From Gautieria morchelliformis (taxonomy: Eukaryota; Basidiomycota; Agaricomycetes; Gomphales; Gomphaceae), in the NCBI GenBank assembly GCA_015179125.1, contig WHVA01000163.1, positions 124,001-188,000 on the forward strand: a stretch of DNA of 64,000 bases. The letters are read 5' to 3'. Shown here piece after piece: positions 45,930 to 55,080 of this stretch. The notes beneath the pieces were generated by a model. The model saw only the letters and a list, made by a program, of their open reading frames with translations. It made no database searches and had not been told where the DNA came from. How positions within the stretch are numbered: position 1 is the first letter of the stretch; every line of letters starts with the position of its first letter. Made by a program: the position numbers and the translations under genes.

Positions 45930-46480
45930 TATATGTGAGGACACACTACCTGTGGGGACCTGTGGGGACACGTTACGTATGGGGACACGTTACATGTGAG
46001 GACACGTTACATGTGAGGACACACTACCTGTGGGGACACGCTATCTGTGAGGACACATTACATGTGGGGACACATTATGTGTGGGGACATGCTACCTGTG
46101 AGGACACGTTGCGTGTGGCTTTCGTGTGAGGACACGCTACCTGTGAGGACACGTTACATGTGAGGACACATTACGTTTGGGGACATGCTACGTGTGAGGA
46201 CACATTATGTGTGAGGACACGCTACCTGTGTGGACACATTACGTGTGAGGACATGCTACCTGTGAGGACACGTTATGTGTGGGGACAGGCTACCTGTGAG
46301 GACACGTTACGTGTGGGGACACGCTACCTCTGGGGACACGCTACCTGTGAGGACACCTTACGTATGGGGACACACTACCTGTGAGGACACGTTACGTGTG
46401 AGGACATGCTACCTGTTGGGACACGTTACATGTGGAGACACGCTACCTGTGAGGACATGTTACATGTGAGGACATGCTAT
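45930..46480. repeat. 17-bp minisatellite in Helitron A
   Basis: About 32 tandem variants of GTGAGGACACGTTACCT / GTGGGGACACGCTACCT. Long open frames with a 17-residue period arise from the repeat and are not evidence of a gene. Confidence 0.95.
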
Positions 46481-46879
46481 CCAACTGCACTTTGGGTCTT
46501 CCCCCATTTCTGATTTTGGTATTGTTTCTGATTCTGTGAGAGTGTCACCAGAGGATCAGCTGGCATATCGATATAACCACTCAAAATTCATGATCCCCAA
46601 GATCACTATTGGATCTATTTCACAATGCACAAGCTTTGAAACCTGTGGATTATGACAATGGGCACAATCTTATAATCTCTAATGATTCAGTCAAGACCAT
46701 TACCACTTTCATGTCTAGAGTCGCTGGGAGGGCCATCCCAGAGGTCGAGAGAGAGCTCTGCATGTTTGGCTGTTCCATGGGTGCATACATGATTCATAAT
46801 ACTATATGAACAGGGATATATTTTGCATGATGCTATTTACCCCAATGCACTTGACCTTACTGATGCATTTGACCTTACC

Positions 46880-46926
46880 GAGGCGTTTGACCTGCACCCC
46901 CGCGCGAAGCGCAGGTACCCACCTAG
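46880..46926 (+). other. Helitron 3' terminus (hairpin plus CTAG)
   Basis: GTTTGACCTGCACCCCCGCG leads into the hairpin arm and ends CACCTAG|T. The same terminus occurs on the minus strand at 60576, 62364 and 63124. Confidence 0.85.
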
Positions 46927-47782
46927 TTCCATTAATAGATAGAAGGTTCTCCCTGCTTACTAAGCTCTTGTACATTACAATATAAAAGGAGGCCCTTTGC
47001 CTGCCCTTTGAGCAATCAATCTACCCATCTTCTATCCTACACAGCTTGTGTGACTTGCACATCTTACCTAAGTTCCTAACCCGAACTAGAATACTACTCT
47101 TGCTTAGAGTAACTATTCTTAGTTAAGTAGTTGCTTTACTGCTTAGCCACTTAGCCTAACACGCTGGGTGAAACTCTACAGAGTGAGGTTGGCAATCGAT
47201 TTTCTTGTCAGTTAGCACTCCAATACCTGAGACGAGCTGTTCAGTTGATTTTCCTGTTCAGTGACTTTCACAAGTCAAGTCAAGTTGTGCGTGAAAGCCA
47301 CTTCACATTACTCTCTCGTTATTGCAGTGCATTGACGTTGGTTGACCCAATCCACTTTACAAACTCTCCTGTGGAGCCTATTCCCTCTTTATTAAAAGGA
47401 ATACTCTTGGACCCCGACAGTGTCCTTGAACCTACACACTCTTTTATTTTATTGTTCAGTGCAGCTAAGAAACGCATTGCCTTCCAGCTGTAATAACGTG
47501 GACTAGTTATTACACAGATTGCAACCAAGGTACAAATATTAAATTATTTCTGGAGTTGTGCTGCTGCATTGAACTGGTATTCTACTAGTCGTGTAAACGA
47601 CATGTTCTGATAGACAGAGGCGTTAGCAATAACACCAAAGTCTTGAAGTGTTCCAAAACATCGGCTCCAGACCAGACATATGTTTCGCCATGAACCGACC
47701 CTCACAATTCGGTTCAAATCCCATGACAGAACACCTCCTCACCGCGCAGCACGTCCTACGTTACTTATCCACAACACGTAGC

Positions 47783-48270
47783 TGTTAGCAACTAGGGGCT
47801 ATGGCAGGGAAGGTTCGGTAGAGTTCTTAGAAAGCTAGAATCAAATATACTCTCTCAGTGAATTTATTGTCACTGATGTATTAATACAATACCTAGAATC
47901 AAATATACTACATGATTTTCAGTCAACATGCTATGTAAATATGAAAGATACTACTCGCCTCTCTCAGTGAATTTATTGTCACTGAGAGAGGAGTGTAATC
48001 CTGTCTCAGAAGGCATATACTTGCACCCGGCCCTTTAGCGCCCAAGGGCTCGCGCGTCGAAGTCATTTCAAACTCCGCTGGGTGCAGCCGCCTGTGAAAG
48101 TAGAAATAACAGAATGAAATGGAGAGATAGAGAGTGACTAGAAAATTTCGAAAATAAGCAGAGAAATGGATGCATGGTACAAGAACAGTATGAGAAAATA
48201 TTGAAACACCACACAATAAATTGAATATATTATGCTTGATTTTGGTGCAGGAGCATAAATGCACCCAACA
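47783..48270 (-). repeat. 3' LTR of minus-strand Copia
   Basis: TGTTAGCAAC...GCACCCAACA. Contains the CTCTCTCAGTGA-N8-TCACTGAGAGAG hairpin at about 47960-47992 and a partial duplicate of it at about 47850. Confidence 0.95.
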
Positions 48271-48283
48271 CGCCCCCTCAAGC

Positions 48284-50814
48284 TTAATATATTCCGATTT
48301 TCTCGTTGAGGATTCTCACTCTAGGACTAGGAAGTCCTTTAGTGAGAAGATCGGCTAGCATGTGTTCCGTTGGTAGGTACACAAGCTTAATTTCTTCATC
48401 TTCGACTATATCTCGGATGAAATATAATCTAATGTCGAAATGCTTGGTCCTCGTGTGTTGTTGAGTGCCATAGACGATGGCAATGGCTGATTGATTGTCT
48501 GAATAAAGTTTGATGGGACAATTCAGCGGTTGGAATACTTCAGAAATAAAGTGGCGCATCCATAAGGCTTCTTTACTCGCATGAGTCAGGGCAACGAATT
48601 CGGCTTCAGTTGATGATAGGGCTACTATGGATTGTTTTTGACAACTCCATGATACTGTCCCTCCATCAATCTGAAAAATATAAGCCGAGTATGAGTGCCT
48701 GTGCTCTTGAGAAGCCCAATCTGCATCTGAATACCCAATGAGGCCGTCTCGATTCTTCCCAAGTGTCAATTTGTAGTCCATCGTGCCTTTTAGATATTTA
48801 AAGACACGTTTGACTGCATGCCAATGTGTTGGACCTGGGTTTTCGAGGAATTGAGAAAGTAATGACACTGCGAACGCAATGTCCGGTCGAGTGGCTACTG
48901 CTGCCCACATCAATGATCCTATCGCTTGTCTGTATGGAATTCTTGACATCTTCTGTTTGTCTTCATCTGTGGAAGGGCATTGGTCCCTGGATAATTTAAC
49001 GGCTGGGTCGAGAGGTGTAGAAAATGTTTTGGCATCATCCAGATTAAATTTTTTGATGATTTTTGGATGTATGCGGCTTGTGATATTGCAATCGATTTGT
49101 TATTCCAATCTCTTTCGATTTTGAGGTTCAAAAGCCAATGAATCTCGCCTAGATCTTTCATACTGAAGATCTGGGCAAGATCATGCTTTACCCCATCGAG
49201 GATTGGTTGACTCTCAGCTGTGATAGTGAGGTCGTCTACCGCCGTTGCAATAATCGCATGCCCTCTCGGTCCACGTCTGCAAAATACAGCTCCATCCGAA
49301 GCTGATTTAGTGAATCCTAACTTGAGAAATTCACCACTCAGACGTTTGTACCATTCCCTTCCAGACTGTTTGAGGCCGTAAAGTGCTTTCTTCAGCAGGA
49401 GGACATCATCTTTGTCTCCGGTCTCATATCCATACGGCTGTCTCATGTAAATAGGTTCTGGCAGTGTAGCATTCAAATACGCACTGTCCACATCCATTTG
49501 GTGAATAGGCCAGTTGTTCCTGGCAGCAATGGCACATATAATCCGTAAGGAAGTCATCCGAGCAACAGGTGCATAGGTTTCATTGTAGTCGACTCCAAAA
49601 CTTTGTGTAAAGCCTTGGGCGACCATCCTCGATCTAGGTGTGATGGGTTCACCTTCTGGATTGCGTTTCCAGAGGAATACCCATCTATTTCCGACAATAT
49701 TTGCTCTAGGAGGTGGTTTAACCACTTCCCATACACTTTTGTCGAGTAGCACCTTATACTCTTTATCCATCGATGCTTTCCACATAGGATCATTTAAGGC
49801 TTCATCTGCATTGCTAGGCTCGGTCTGATTCAAATCCGGCAGCACATTATCTTTGTTTTGATCGGAGGTCGAAAGTGTACTGATGGCAAGGTTATAATCA
49901 CTGATGCCGTCAGTGACAGAGGATAAATCTTGTTCAAATAATTTGTCTTGATGGTCCTCAATGTCCTCATAAGCTAGTGTAGTGATATCTGCACCAGCAT
50001 GTCTCTTGGTTTGAGATCTTGTTACGGGACCACTTGGGGCCGGCTGTGCCTGCTGCTGACGGATTCTCTCGCTTCTCCTTGTTGGAGCAGCTTCTTTAGG
50101 TCTGGCATCAACAGTCTGACTGGGTTGCAGCTCTTTCAGACGTTCCTCTGGTTCATCATCATCAATTTCCTCGATCTTTGCCTCTTCGCTGACTAAGCGG
50201 CTAGGCATAGGTGCTGGCGCCGAGATGGCCTGTACCATTTTTCTGGACGTAGGTAGCTGTGACTCTTCAATAGAAATGATTGGAGCTTTGCCCCCCTTCA
50301 TCTCTGAGTCAAATATAATATTCCGCTCGACAGAAACCTTCTGAGAGTCAGGCCAGTAGATGCAGTGACCATGGCTCTGTCCAGAGATTCCTATCCACCG
50401 AGCTCTTTTGGCACGGGCTGCTAGTTTGTTTCCCTCTTTGACTTTAACGTAGACTTCAATTCCCCACACGTGTATGTCTTTCAGGTTCGGTTTCTCGTGA
50501 TGGATCATTTCAAAAGGGGTTTTGTCTGGCAAAGCTCTTGTATGTGTCCGATTCCTAAGATAGTTGGCGTGCAAAATTGCATGCCCCCATAGAGTCTTAG
50601 GAAGACTTGATTCCAATAGCATGGCACGAGCTCTTTCAACTAGAGTTCGGTTTAAACGTTCAGCAACACCATTTGACTCTGGGGTGTCGTGCACGGTTAA
50701 CCGATGCTTCGTGCCTTGCTTGGCCAAATGCTGTTCAAATTCTGAGCTTGTGTATTCGCCCCCTCTGTCGGAAACAAGTGCTTTGATGTGCATATTCCTC
50801 TGTCGAAGCATCAA
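48284..50814 (-). pseudogene. Copia integrase end, reverse transcriptase and RNase H
   Basis: Frame 50814-48919: SDRGGEYTSSEFEQHL, HDTPESNGVAERLNRT, RARWIGISGQSHG, RMVAQGFTQSFGVDYNETYA, QMDVDSAYLNA, ALYGLKQSGREW and the TAVDDLTITA catalytic box. A frameshift near 49050 moves to frame 48949-48284: RQAIGSLMW, RPDIAFAVSLLSQFL, RNase H SDADWASQEHRHS, LSSTEAEFVALTHA, YSDNQSAI, HTRTKHFDIR. The domain set is complete but the indel breaks the polyprotein. Confidence 0.9.
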
Positions 50815-51793
50815 GCCTCGTAGAGTTTGTATTTTGAAAATGCTTCCGATTTGTTTGCCATCAAATAGATAACCGATTCCTTGATAGTCGTCATGAAAGA
50901 CACATAATAGGATTTCTTGTCAATTGTGGAGTGTCTCGCTGGTCCCCAGACATCAGAATAAATTCTGTCACCGAATTTTGATGATCGGCTTCTGGGTTCC
51001 TGAGGAAGTGATTTACGTGCAATCTTCGCTGAATGCACGCATCGCAAACAACCTTGTCACCTTTTGAGCTCAATTCAATGCCTAATATCATGCCACGGTT
51101 GAGCAAATGCTGTAGGGACTTTTGTGAAATGTGCCCCATTTTCTGATGTATCTCCATGGCTGATGCGCATACATGCGCTTCGGCACTTGTGTGTTGTAAA
51201 TCAAATCGATATAAGCCATTCAGCTTCGGTGCTTGCATCAATATCCTGCCTTTACGATTGGATATTGTGCATTTCTGATCAGCTATTTGTGTGTTATAGC
51301 CTGCATCATCGCACCGGCCGATCGAGATGAGGGTAACAGCCATTTTTGGCGCGTAGAACGTATCCTTCAATGTAATGTTCACAGTCTTATCTCCAACCTT
51401 GTTAGATAGCACGAGTGAGCCTGAACCGAAGGCATCAAAAGTGCCTTTGTTGGCTGCACGAATTGTGCGCGGCTGTGAGAATGGACTGTAATCCCTCAAT
51501 AAATTCTTGTGAGGGGTCATATGTGCGGTCGTTCCAGTGTCGAGGATAACAACAGTGTCCAGAGATAAACTACTCAAATTAGAGCAGTCGAAGTTGGCGA
51601 AAGCGGCTGGACTGCCACTCTCATCCTCCTCAGAGGACACTTCTTCGGCGACATTCGCCTTGGCTTTGCCCTTCTTCTTTTTGGCTTTGGCTTTCTTCTT
51701 CTGACGTGGCCCCTGGCCTTCTTTACCACCTCCTTTAGCCCAGCAACTCTCTATAGCATGTCCAGGCTTGTGGCAATTAGTGCATGTATGCAC
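50811..51793 (-). pseudogene. Copia zinc knuckle, protease, pre-integrase and integrase N-terminus
   Basis: Frame 51793-50891: CTNCHKPGHAIESC knuckle (C-x2-C-x4-H-x4-C), a Lys-rich stretch, protease VVILDTGTTAHMTPHKN (Asp-Thr-Gly), pre-integrase HQKMGHISQKSLQHL and VCDAC. A 1-bp loss near 51029 shifts to frame 51047-50811 (FGDRIYSDVWGPARH). A second 1-bp loss near 50812 separates it from the next frame. Confidence 0.9.
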
Positions 51794-52526
51794 CTTCGGG
51801 TCTTGCCGGCCCTTCTGCCCTTTCGTAGACGAACCAATAAATGCCTGCTCTTCTTGTGAATATTAAGGTCTTTCTCCTGTCGTATTGAGCCTTTAGTACT
51901 CTGATAATATCATCAGGCACTAAGGGCATTCCACATTCTTCGAGCGACGTGGTGAGGGCATTCATAACTGCCTCATAGGAGGGTGGAAGTGACGCAAGGA
52001 TGATGTCGGTGAACTCTCCTTCAGAAATTCTGGCTCCCATCTCATTGAGACGAGCATAGAGGTCTTGGGCCTTGTCCAAGTGATCTCTCAAGTCTCCATC
52101 CTCAGGACACCTCATACTGCGAAGCTGTCTCTGTAGGTTGGTGAGGACCATCTTGGGCTTCTTGGTCATCTCATTGACCAATGCATCCCAGACTTCTTTT
52201 GCTGTATGTCTCTTCTGTAGCATCAGAGCTAGTGACTCTGACACTGAGACGATTATTTGGGTTTTTGCCTGTCCTTCTCTGGCAAAATACTTCTCCAGCT
52301 TCTCCTCAGCCTTCTCAATCTGAGTTTCCTCAGCTTCTGTAAGAATACGGCCTGGGGGCATGACTGGAGGATCAGGAGGTCGAATGGCTCTCCCTTCTAT
52401 ATGCCTGAGTAGATTTTTGCACTCAAAATAACTTGTGAGAGTAGCTCGCCACAGAGGCCAATTACTTCCATCTGTTGCAAGCTTCTCCACACCCAAAAGC
52501 TTCTGTGAAGTGTCTGCGGGGCCCAT
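51777..52526 (-). CDS. Copia gag
   Basis: Starts at the ATG inside the primer-binding site (GGTTATGGGCCC; start about 52526). Encodes LLGVEKLATDGSNWPLWRAT, TAKEVWDALVNEM, NLQRQLRSMRCPEDG, DHLDKAQDLYARLNEMGARI and ILASLPPSYEAVMNAL, the UBN2-type capsid pattern of basidiomycete Copia elements. The open frame shifts relative to the zinc-knuckle frame near 51860, so the knuckle is now out of frame; whether this is decay or a frameshift site cannot be decided here. Confidence 0.85.
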   Translation of the reverse strand: MGPADTSQKLLGVEKLATDGSNWPLWRATLTSYFECKNLLRHIEGRAIRPPDPPVMPPGRILTEAEETQIEKAEEKLEKYFAREGQAKTQIIVSVSESLALMLQKRHTAKEVWDALVNEMTKKPKMVLTNLQRQLRSMRCPEDGDLRDHLDKAQDLYARLNEMGARISEGEFTDIILASLPPSYEAVMNALTTSLEECGMPLVPDDIIRVLKAQYDRRKTLIFTRRAGIYWFVYERAEGPARPEGAYMH

Positions 52527-52531
52527 AACCC
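52519..52531 (-). promoter_or_regulatory. Primer-binding site (initiator tRNA-Met half) overlapping gag start
   Basis: Minus-strand GGGTTATGGGCCC one base after the 5' LTR; complementary to the initiator tRNA-Met anticodon arm. The gag ATG lies inside it. Confidence 0.8.
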
Positions 52532-52532
52532 T

Positions 52533-53021
52533 TGTTATCAACTAAGGGGCTATGGCAGGGAAGGTCCGGTAGAGTTCTTAGAAAGCTAGAATCAAATGTA
52601 CTCTCTCAGTGAATTTATTGTCACTAATATATTAATACAATACCTAGAATCAAATGTACTACATGATTTTCAGTCAACATGTTATGAAAATACAAAGAAT
52701 ACTACTCGCCTCTCTCAGTGAATTTATTGTCACTGAGAGAGGAGTACAATCCTGTCTCAGAGGGCATATACGTGCACCCGGCCCTTTGGCGCCCAAGGGC
52801 TCGCGCGTCGAAGTCATTTCAAACTCCGCTGGGTGCAGCCGCTTGTGAAAATAGGAATAACAGAATGAAGTGGAGAGATAAAGAGTGACTGGAAAATTTC
52901 GAAAATAAGCAGAGAAATGGATGCATGATACAAGAACAATGTGAGAAACAATTGGAACACCATACAGTAAATCGAACATATTATGCTTGATTTTGGTGCA
53001 GGAGCATAAATGCACCCAACA
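52533..53021 (-). repeat. 5' LTR of minus-strand Copia
   Basis: TGTTATCAAC...GCACCCAACA, 489 bp, with the CTCTCTCAGTGA hairpin at about 52711-52742. Its upstream edge cuts into the ankyrin repeats of the gene to the right. Confidence 0.95.
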
Positions 53022-54627
53022 CCCTTCTCTAGGAGCAACTGGACAATTGTATCATGACCCTGTGATGCTGCAGCCTGTAGCACATTCCCATAGTGTGCAC
53101 CCTGAGCATTCATGTCCGCGCCCCTCTCTAAGAGCAACAGGACAGTCGTATCATGACCCTCTGATGCCGCAGCCTGCAGTGCACTCCCATAGACTCCTCC
53201 TTGGGCCTTGATATTGGCCCCCTTCTCTAGTAGCAACAGGATAATCATATCATGACCCCGTGATGCCGCTGCATTCAGTGCACTCCCATAGCGTCCTCCA
53301 TGAGTATTCACATCCGCACCCTTCTCTAGGAGCAACCGGATAATCATACCATGTCCCCCATTTGCCGCTGCAATCAGTGCACTCTCATACTCTCCTCCCT
53401 GAGAATTCATGTCTGCGCCATGCTCTAGGAGCAACTGGACAATTGGTTCATGACCCTCTACCGCTGCCGCCTCCAGCGCACTCTCATAGTGTGCTCCCTG
53501 AGCATTCACATCTGCACCCTTCTCTAGGAGCAACCGGATAATCATATCATGACCCCGTGATGCTGCCACATTCAGTGCACTCCCATAGTATCCTCCCTGA
53601 GCATTCACATCCACACCCTTCTCTAAGAGCAACCAGACAATCCTATCATGACCCCCATCTGCTGCCGCAATCAGTGCACTCCTATGGTTTGCTCTGTGAG
53701 AATTCATGTCTGCACCCTTCTCTAGAAGCAACTGGCCAATTGTAAGCTGCCTCCAGTGCACTCCTACCCCCTCTGTGTGTGTTCACATCTGCACCTTTCT
53801 CTAGGAGTAACCTGACAATCATATAATGACCCTTTAATGCTGCCACCTGCAGTGGCGTGCCATAGTATCCCCCTGATGCATTCACACCCAATCCCTTCTG
53901 CACCAGATGTTGGCATGCTCGTTCCAACCCAGTCTCAGCTGCAATGTAAAGCGGATTCGTCCTAGATATTGCCCATGGATCTCCCCCATGGTAAAGCCAT
54001 ATCCAGTTGATGTAAGCAGGACTAGTGGGTTCCAAGAGTATCATGACCAGCTCATGTAGATCATCCCAGTCACCAGCCAGATCCCACACAGCATGGTCCA
54101 TCCATTTATATGTGGCATAGCGAGATAGTGGATAGGACCTGGCTGTATTTGAGTTTACACCATTATCATGGTCAAATTGCAGCAGGTACACCAGACATGT
54201 CTTCGCAATGAATATATGTGCACTCTTTTCGTCAAAATAATAACACGAAAGTGTGGTCATGCTCCAGCGAAGATGTTCTGAGATCAGATATTCTCGCACA
54301 GAAAAGGTGCCAGTCTGATCTCTCCTGCTTCAGTGGAGAGAAGCCTGTCATCATGGTAGTTGGTATTGCCCTTATTGCTGCTGTCCTCGTGGAATGTAAT
54401 GGTAACAAGACTGGAACATATGGTAAGGATGTCTCGTGGATCACGAAGCCGCCGGCTCAGGTCAAACAGAGGTTCATCTATTGCATCAGGATCTGTAGCG
54501 ATCACATCCACAGCTTGATCCAGAGATAATGTGTTGAAAGAGAAAGCCAGCCATTTGAGCAGGCTCAGAGCACCCTGCTTGTCATCCTCATCAATAGCAA
54601 CAAGAATTCGATCATACGTCTCGTTAA
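53022..54627 (-). pseudogene. NACHT-ankyrin (STAND/NLR-like) protein, C-terminal part
   Basis: Minus strand. Upstream part: TYDRILVAIDEDDKQ, LKWLAFSFNTLSLDQAVDVI and ILTICSSLVTIT, the winged-helix linker after NACHT domains of fungal NLR-like proteins. Then REYLISEHLRWS, FDEKSAHIFIAKTCLVYLLQ and an NPLYIAAETGLERAC start of ankyrin repeats. About nine repeats with the pattern YGSALNAAASRGHDMIIRLL / LEKGADVNAQGG follow. One base is missing near 54308 (shift between GEIRLA and SVREYL) and another frame change lies near 53740. The 5' side is cut at the minisatellite module (54627) and the 3' side at the Copia LTR (53021); the NACHT domain is absent. Confidence 0.85.
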
Positions 54628-54845
54628 GCGTCTGTCAGGGGACACCCTGTTTTCCATTTCCAGTTCCGACACCACACCCAGTTCCGACTCCATTTCCGAC
54701 TCCGCTTCCGGTTCCGATTCCATCTCCGCCTCCGCTTTCGGAAATGATTCCGCTTCTGGGAGAACTTCCACCAGTTCTGTTCACTTTGCCAGTTCCACTC
54801 CAATTTCCGACTTCCACTCTCGGAACAGTGTTGGAAATCAAGCAA
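54628..54845 (+). repeat. TCCGACTCC-type minisatellite module (copy 2)
   Basis: CTGTCAGGGGACACCCTGTT, then tandem CCAGTTCCGACTCCA / TTTCCGACTCCGCTTCC units, then CCACCAGTTCTGTTC. Same module as 3110-3275, opposite orientation. Its edge coincides with the truncation point of the NACHT-ankyrin gene. Confidence 0.75.
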
Positions 54846-54995
54846 CTCGCGTAATAGGTGGCATCAAGGGTCGATCAAGGGTCAGGGAGGTCAGGAGGAT
54901 GCAGGGTTGATGGCAGGTGCCAAGTGTTGTCCCTGGCTGCGCAGCGTAGTATAATACGGGCTCACTGACATTGGGGGTCCTTAGACTTTTCTCTT

Positions 54996-55080
54996 TGGAT
55001 TTCCCCTTGTCAGGTGAGAATCCCCTCTCTTTTATACTCTGTTGTTCATTTATACATACTTTGGATTTCCCCTTGTCAGT
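54996..55080. repeat. Direct repeat TTTGGATTTCCCCTTGTCAG
   Basis: Two identical ~20-bp copies at about 54996 and 55060 are separated by ~43 bp. The second lies in the last codons of the truncated Rep frame, so it marks the breakpoint where the helicase half was lost. Confidence 0.8.

Larger units (their letters stand above)
45290..46926 (+). mobile_element. Non-coding Helitron A (3' end defined, 5' end uncertain)
   Basis: Ends with a Helitron-type terminus: hairpin CCCGCGCGAAGCGCAGG just upstream of CACCTAG, then T. The body is homologous, inverted, to 60576-62240: a TATAAAGAGAG promoter-like box (45357-45365), a CTCTGGGTGT-rich stretch, ~85-bp AT-rich tandem repeats and a 17-bp minisatellite. 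Homology to Helitron B starts near 45288 (ACGCTG.GCAGCAGCGT), so the listed start is only where shared sequence begins. Confidence 0.7.
44921..47660 (+). mobile_element. LTR insertion (TG...CA) carrying a nested Helitron
   Basis: Begins TGTAGGGGAACGG and ends TTCCAAAACA, with 5-bp target duplication TCGGC at 44916-44920 and 47661-47665 in the Copia RT. It has no gag or pol, so it is a solo LTR. AATATAAAAGGAGG at about 46979 looks like its promoter. Much of its 2740 bp is a Helitron-type insertion ending at 46926, so the LTR itself is probably near 1 kb. Confidence 0.85.
40378..47782 (+). pseudogene. Plus-strand Copia gag-pol, broken by nested insertions
   Basis: One continuous frame from ATG 40378 to 41847 covers gag (TIEKFDGTNWETW; zinc knuckle CNYCGGTGHWEKDC), protease (WMIDSGCTDHIT, Asp-Ser-Gly) and pre-integrase (HARLGHLSWSSL). 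It contains two in-frame TGA codons, at 40558 and 41845, each where CGA is expected. An 8-bp duplication near 41885 shifts the frame into integrase and RT (41910-43318: VDDYTRYKWVFF, RSDRGGEF, QTAGIDYDETFAPVAR). A hAT insertion splits RT after EGFTVQG. RT resumes at 44401 (YGLKQAGRQW, LVYVDDIAII) to SLMYAMLG. An LTR insertion splits that, and RPDICFAMN...HVLRYL continues at 47666-47782. RNase H and the 3' LTR are missing. Confidence 0.9.
47783..53021 (-). mobile_element. Full-length Copia retrotransposon with both LTRs, no matching target duplication
   Basis: 5' LTR 52533-53021 and 3' LTR 47783-48270 (about 489 bp each, similar but not identical), purine tract GAGGGGGCG next to the 3' LTR (48271-48279) and primer-binding site next to the 5' LTR. 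Flanks differ: GTAGC and plus-strand Copia sequence on the left, CCCTT and an ankyrin gene on the right. Confidence 0.92.

Noticed and set aside
45920..46470. Open frames with 17-residue periodic peptides (THYVWGHATCEDTLR-like)
   Set aside because: They follow directly from the 17-bp minisatellite, which is open in several frames when free of stops; no start context, no conservation of a frame in the other arrays.
45290..46926. Window-scale inverted repeat (45.3-46.9 against 60.6-62.2 kb) as ends of one giant transposon
   Set aside because: Each copy has its own Helitron 3' terminus and one lies inside an LTR with target duplication, so they are independent insertions in opposite orientation.
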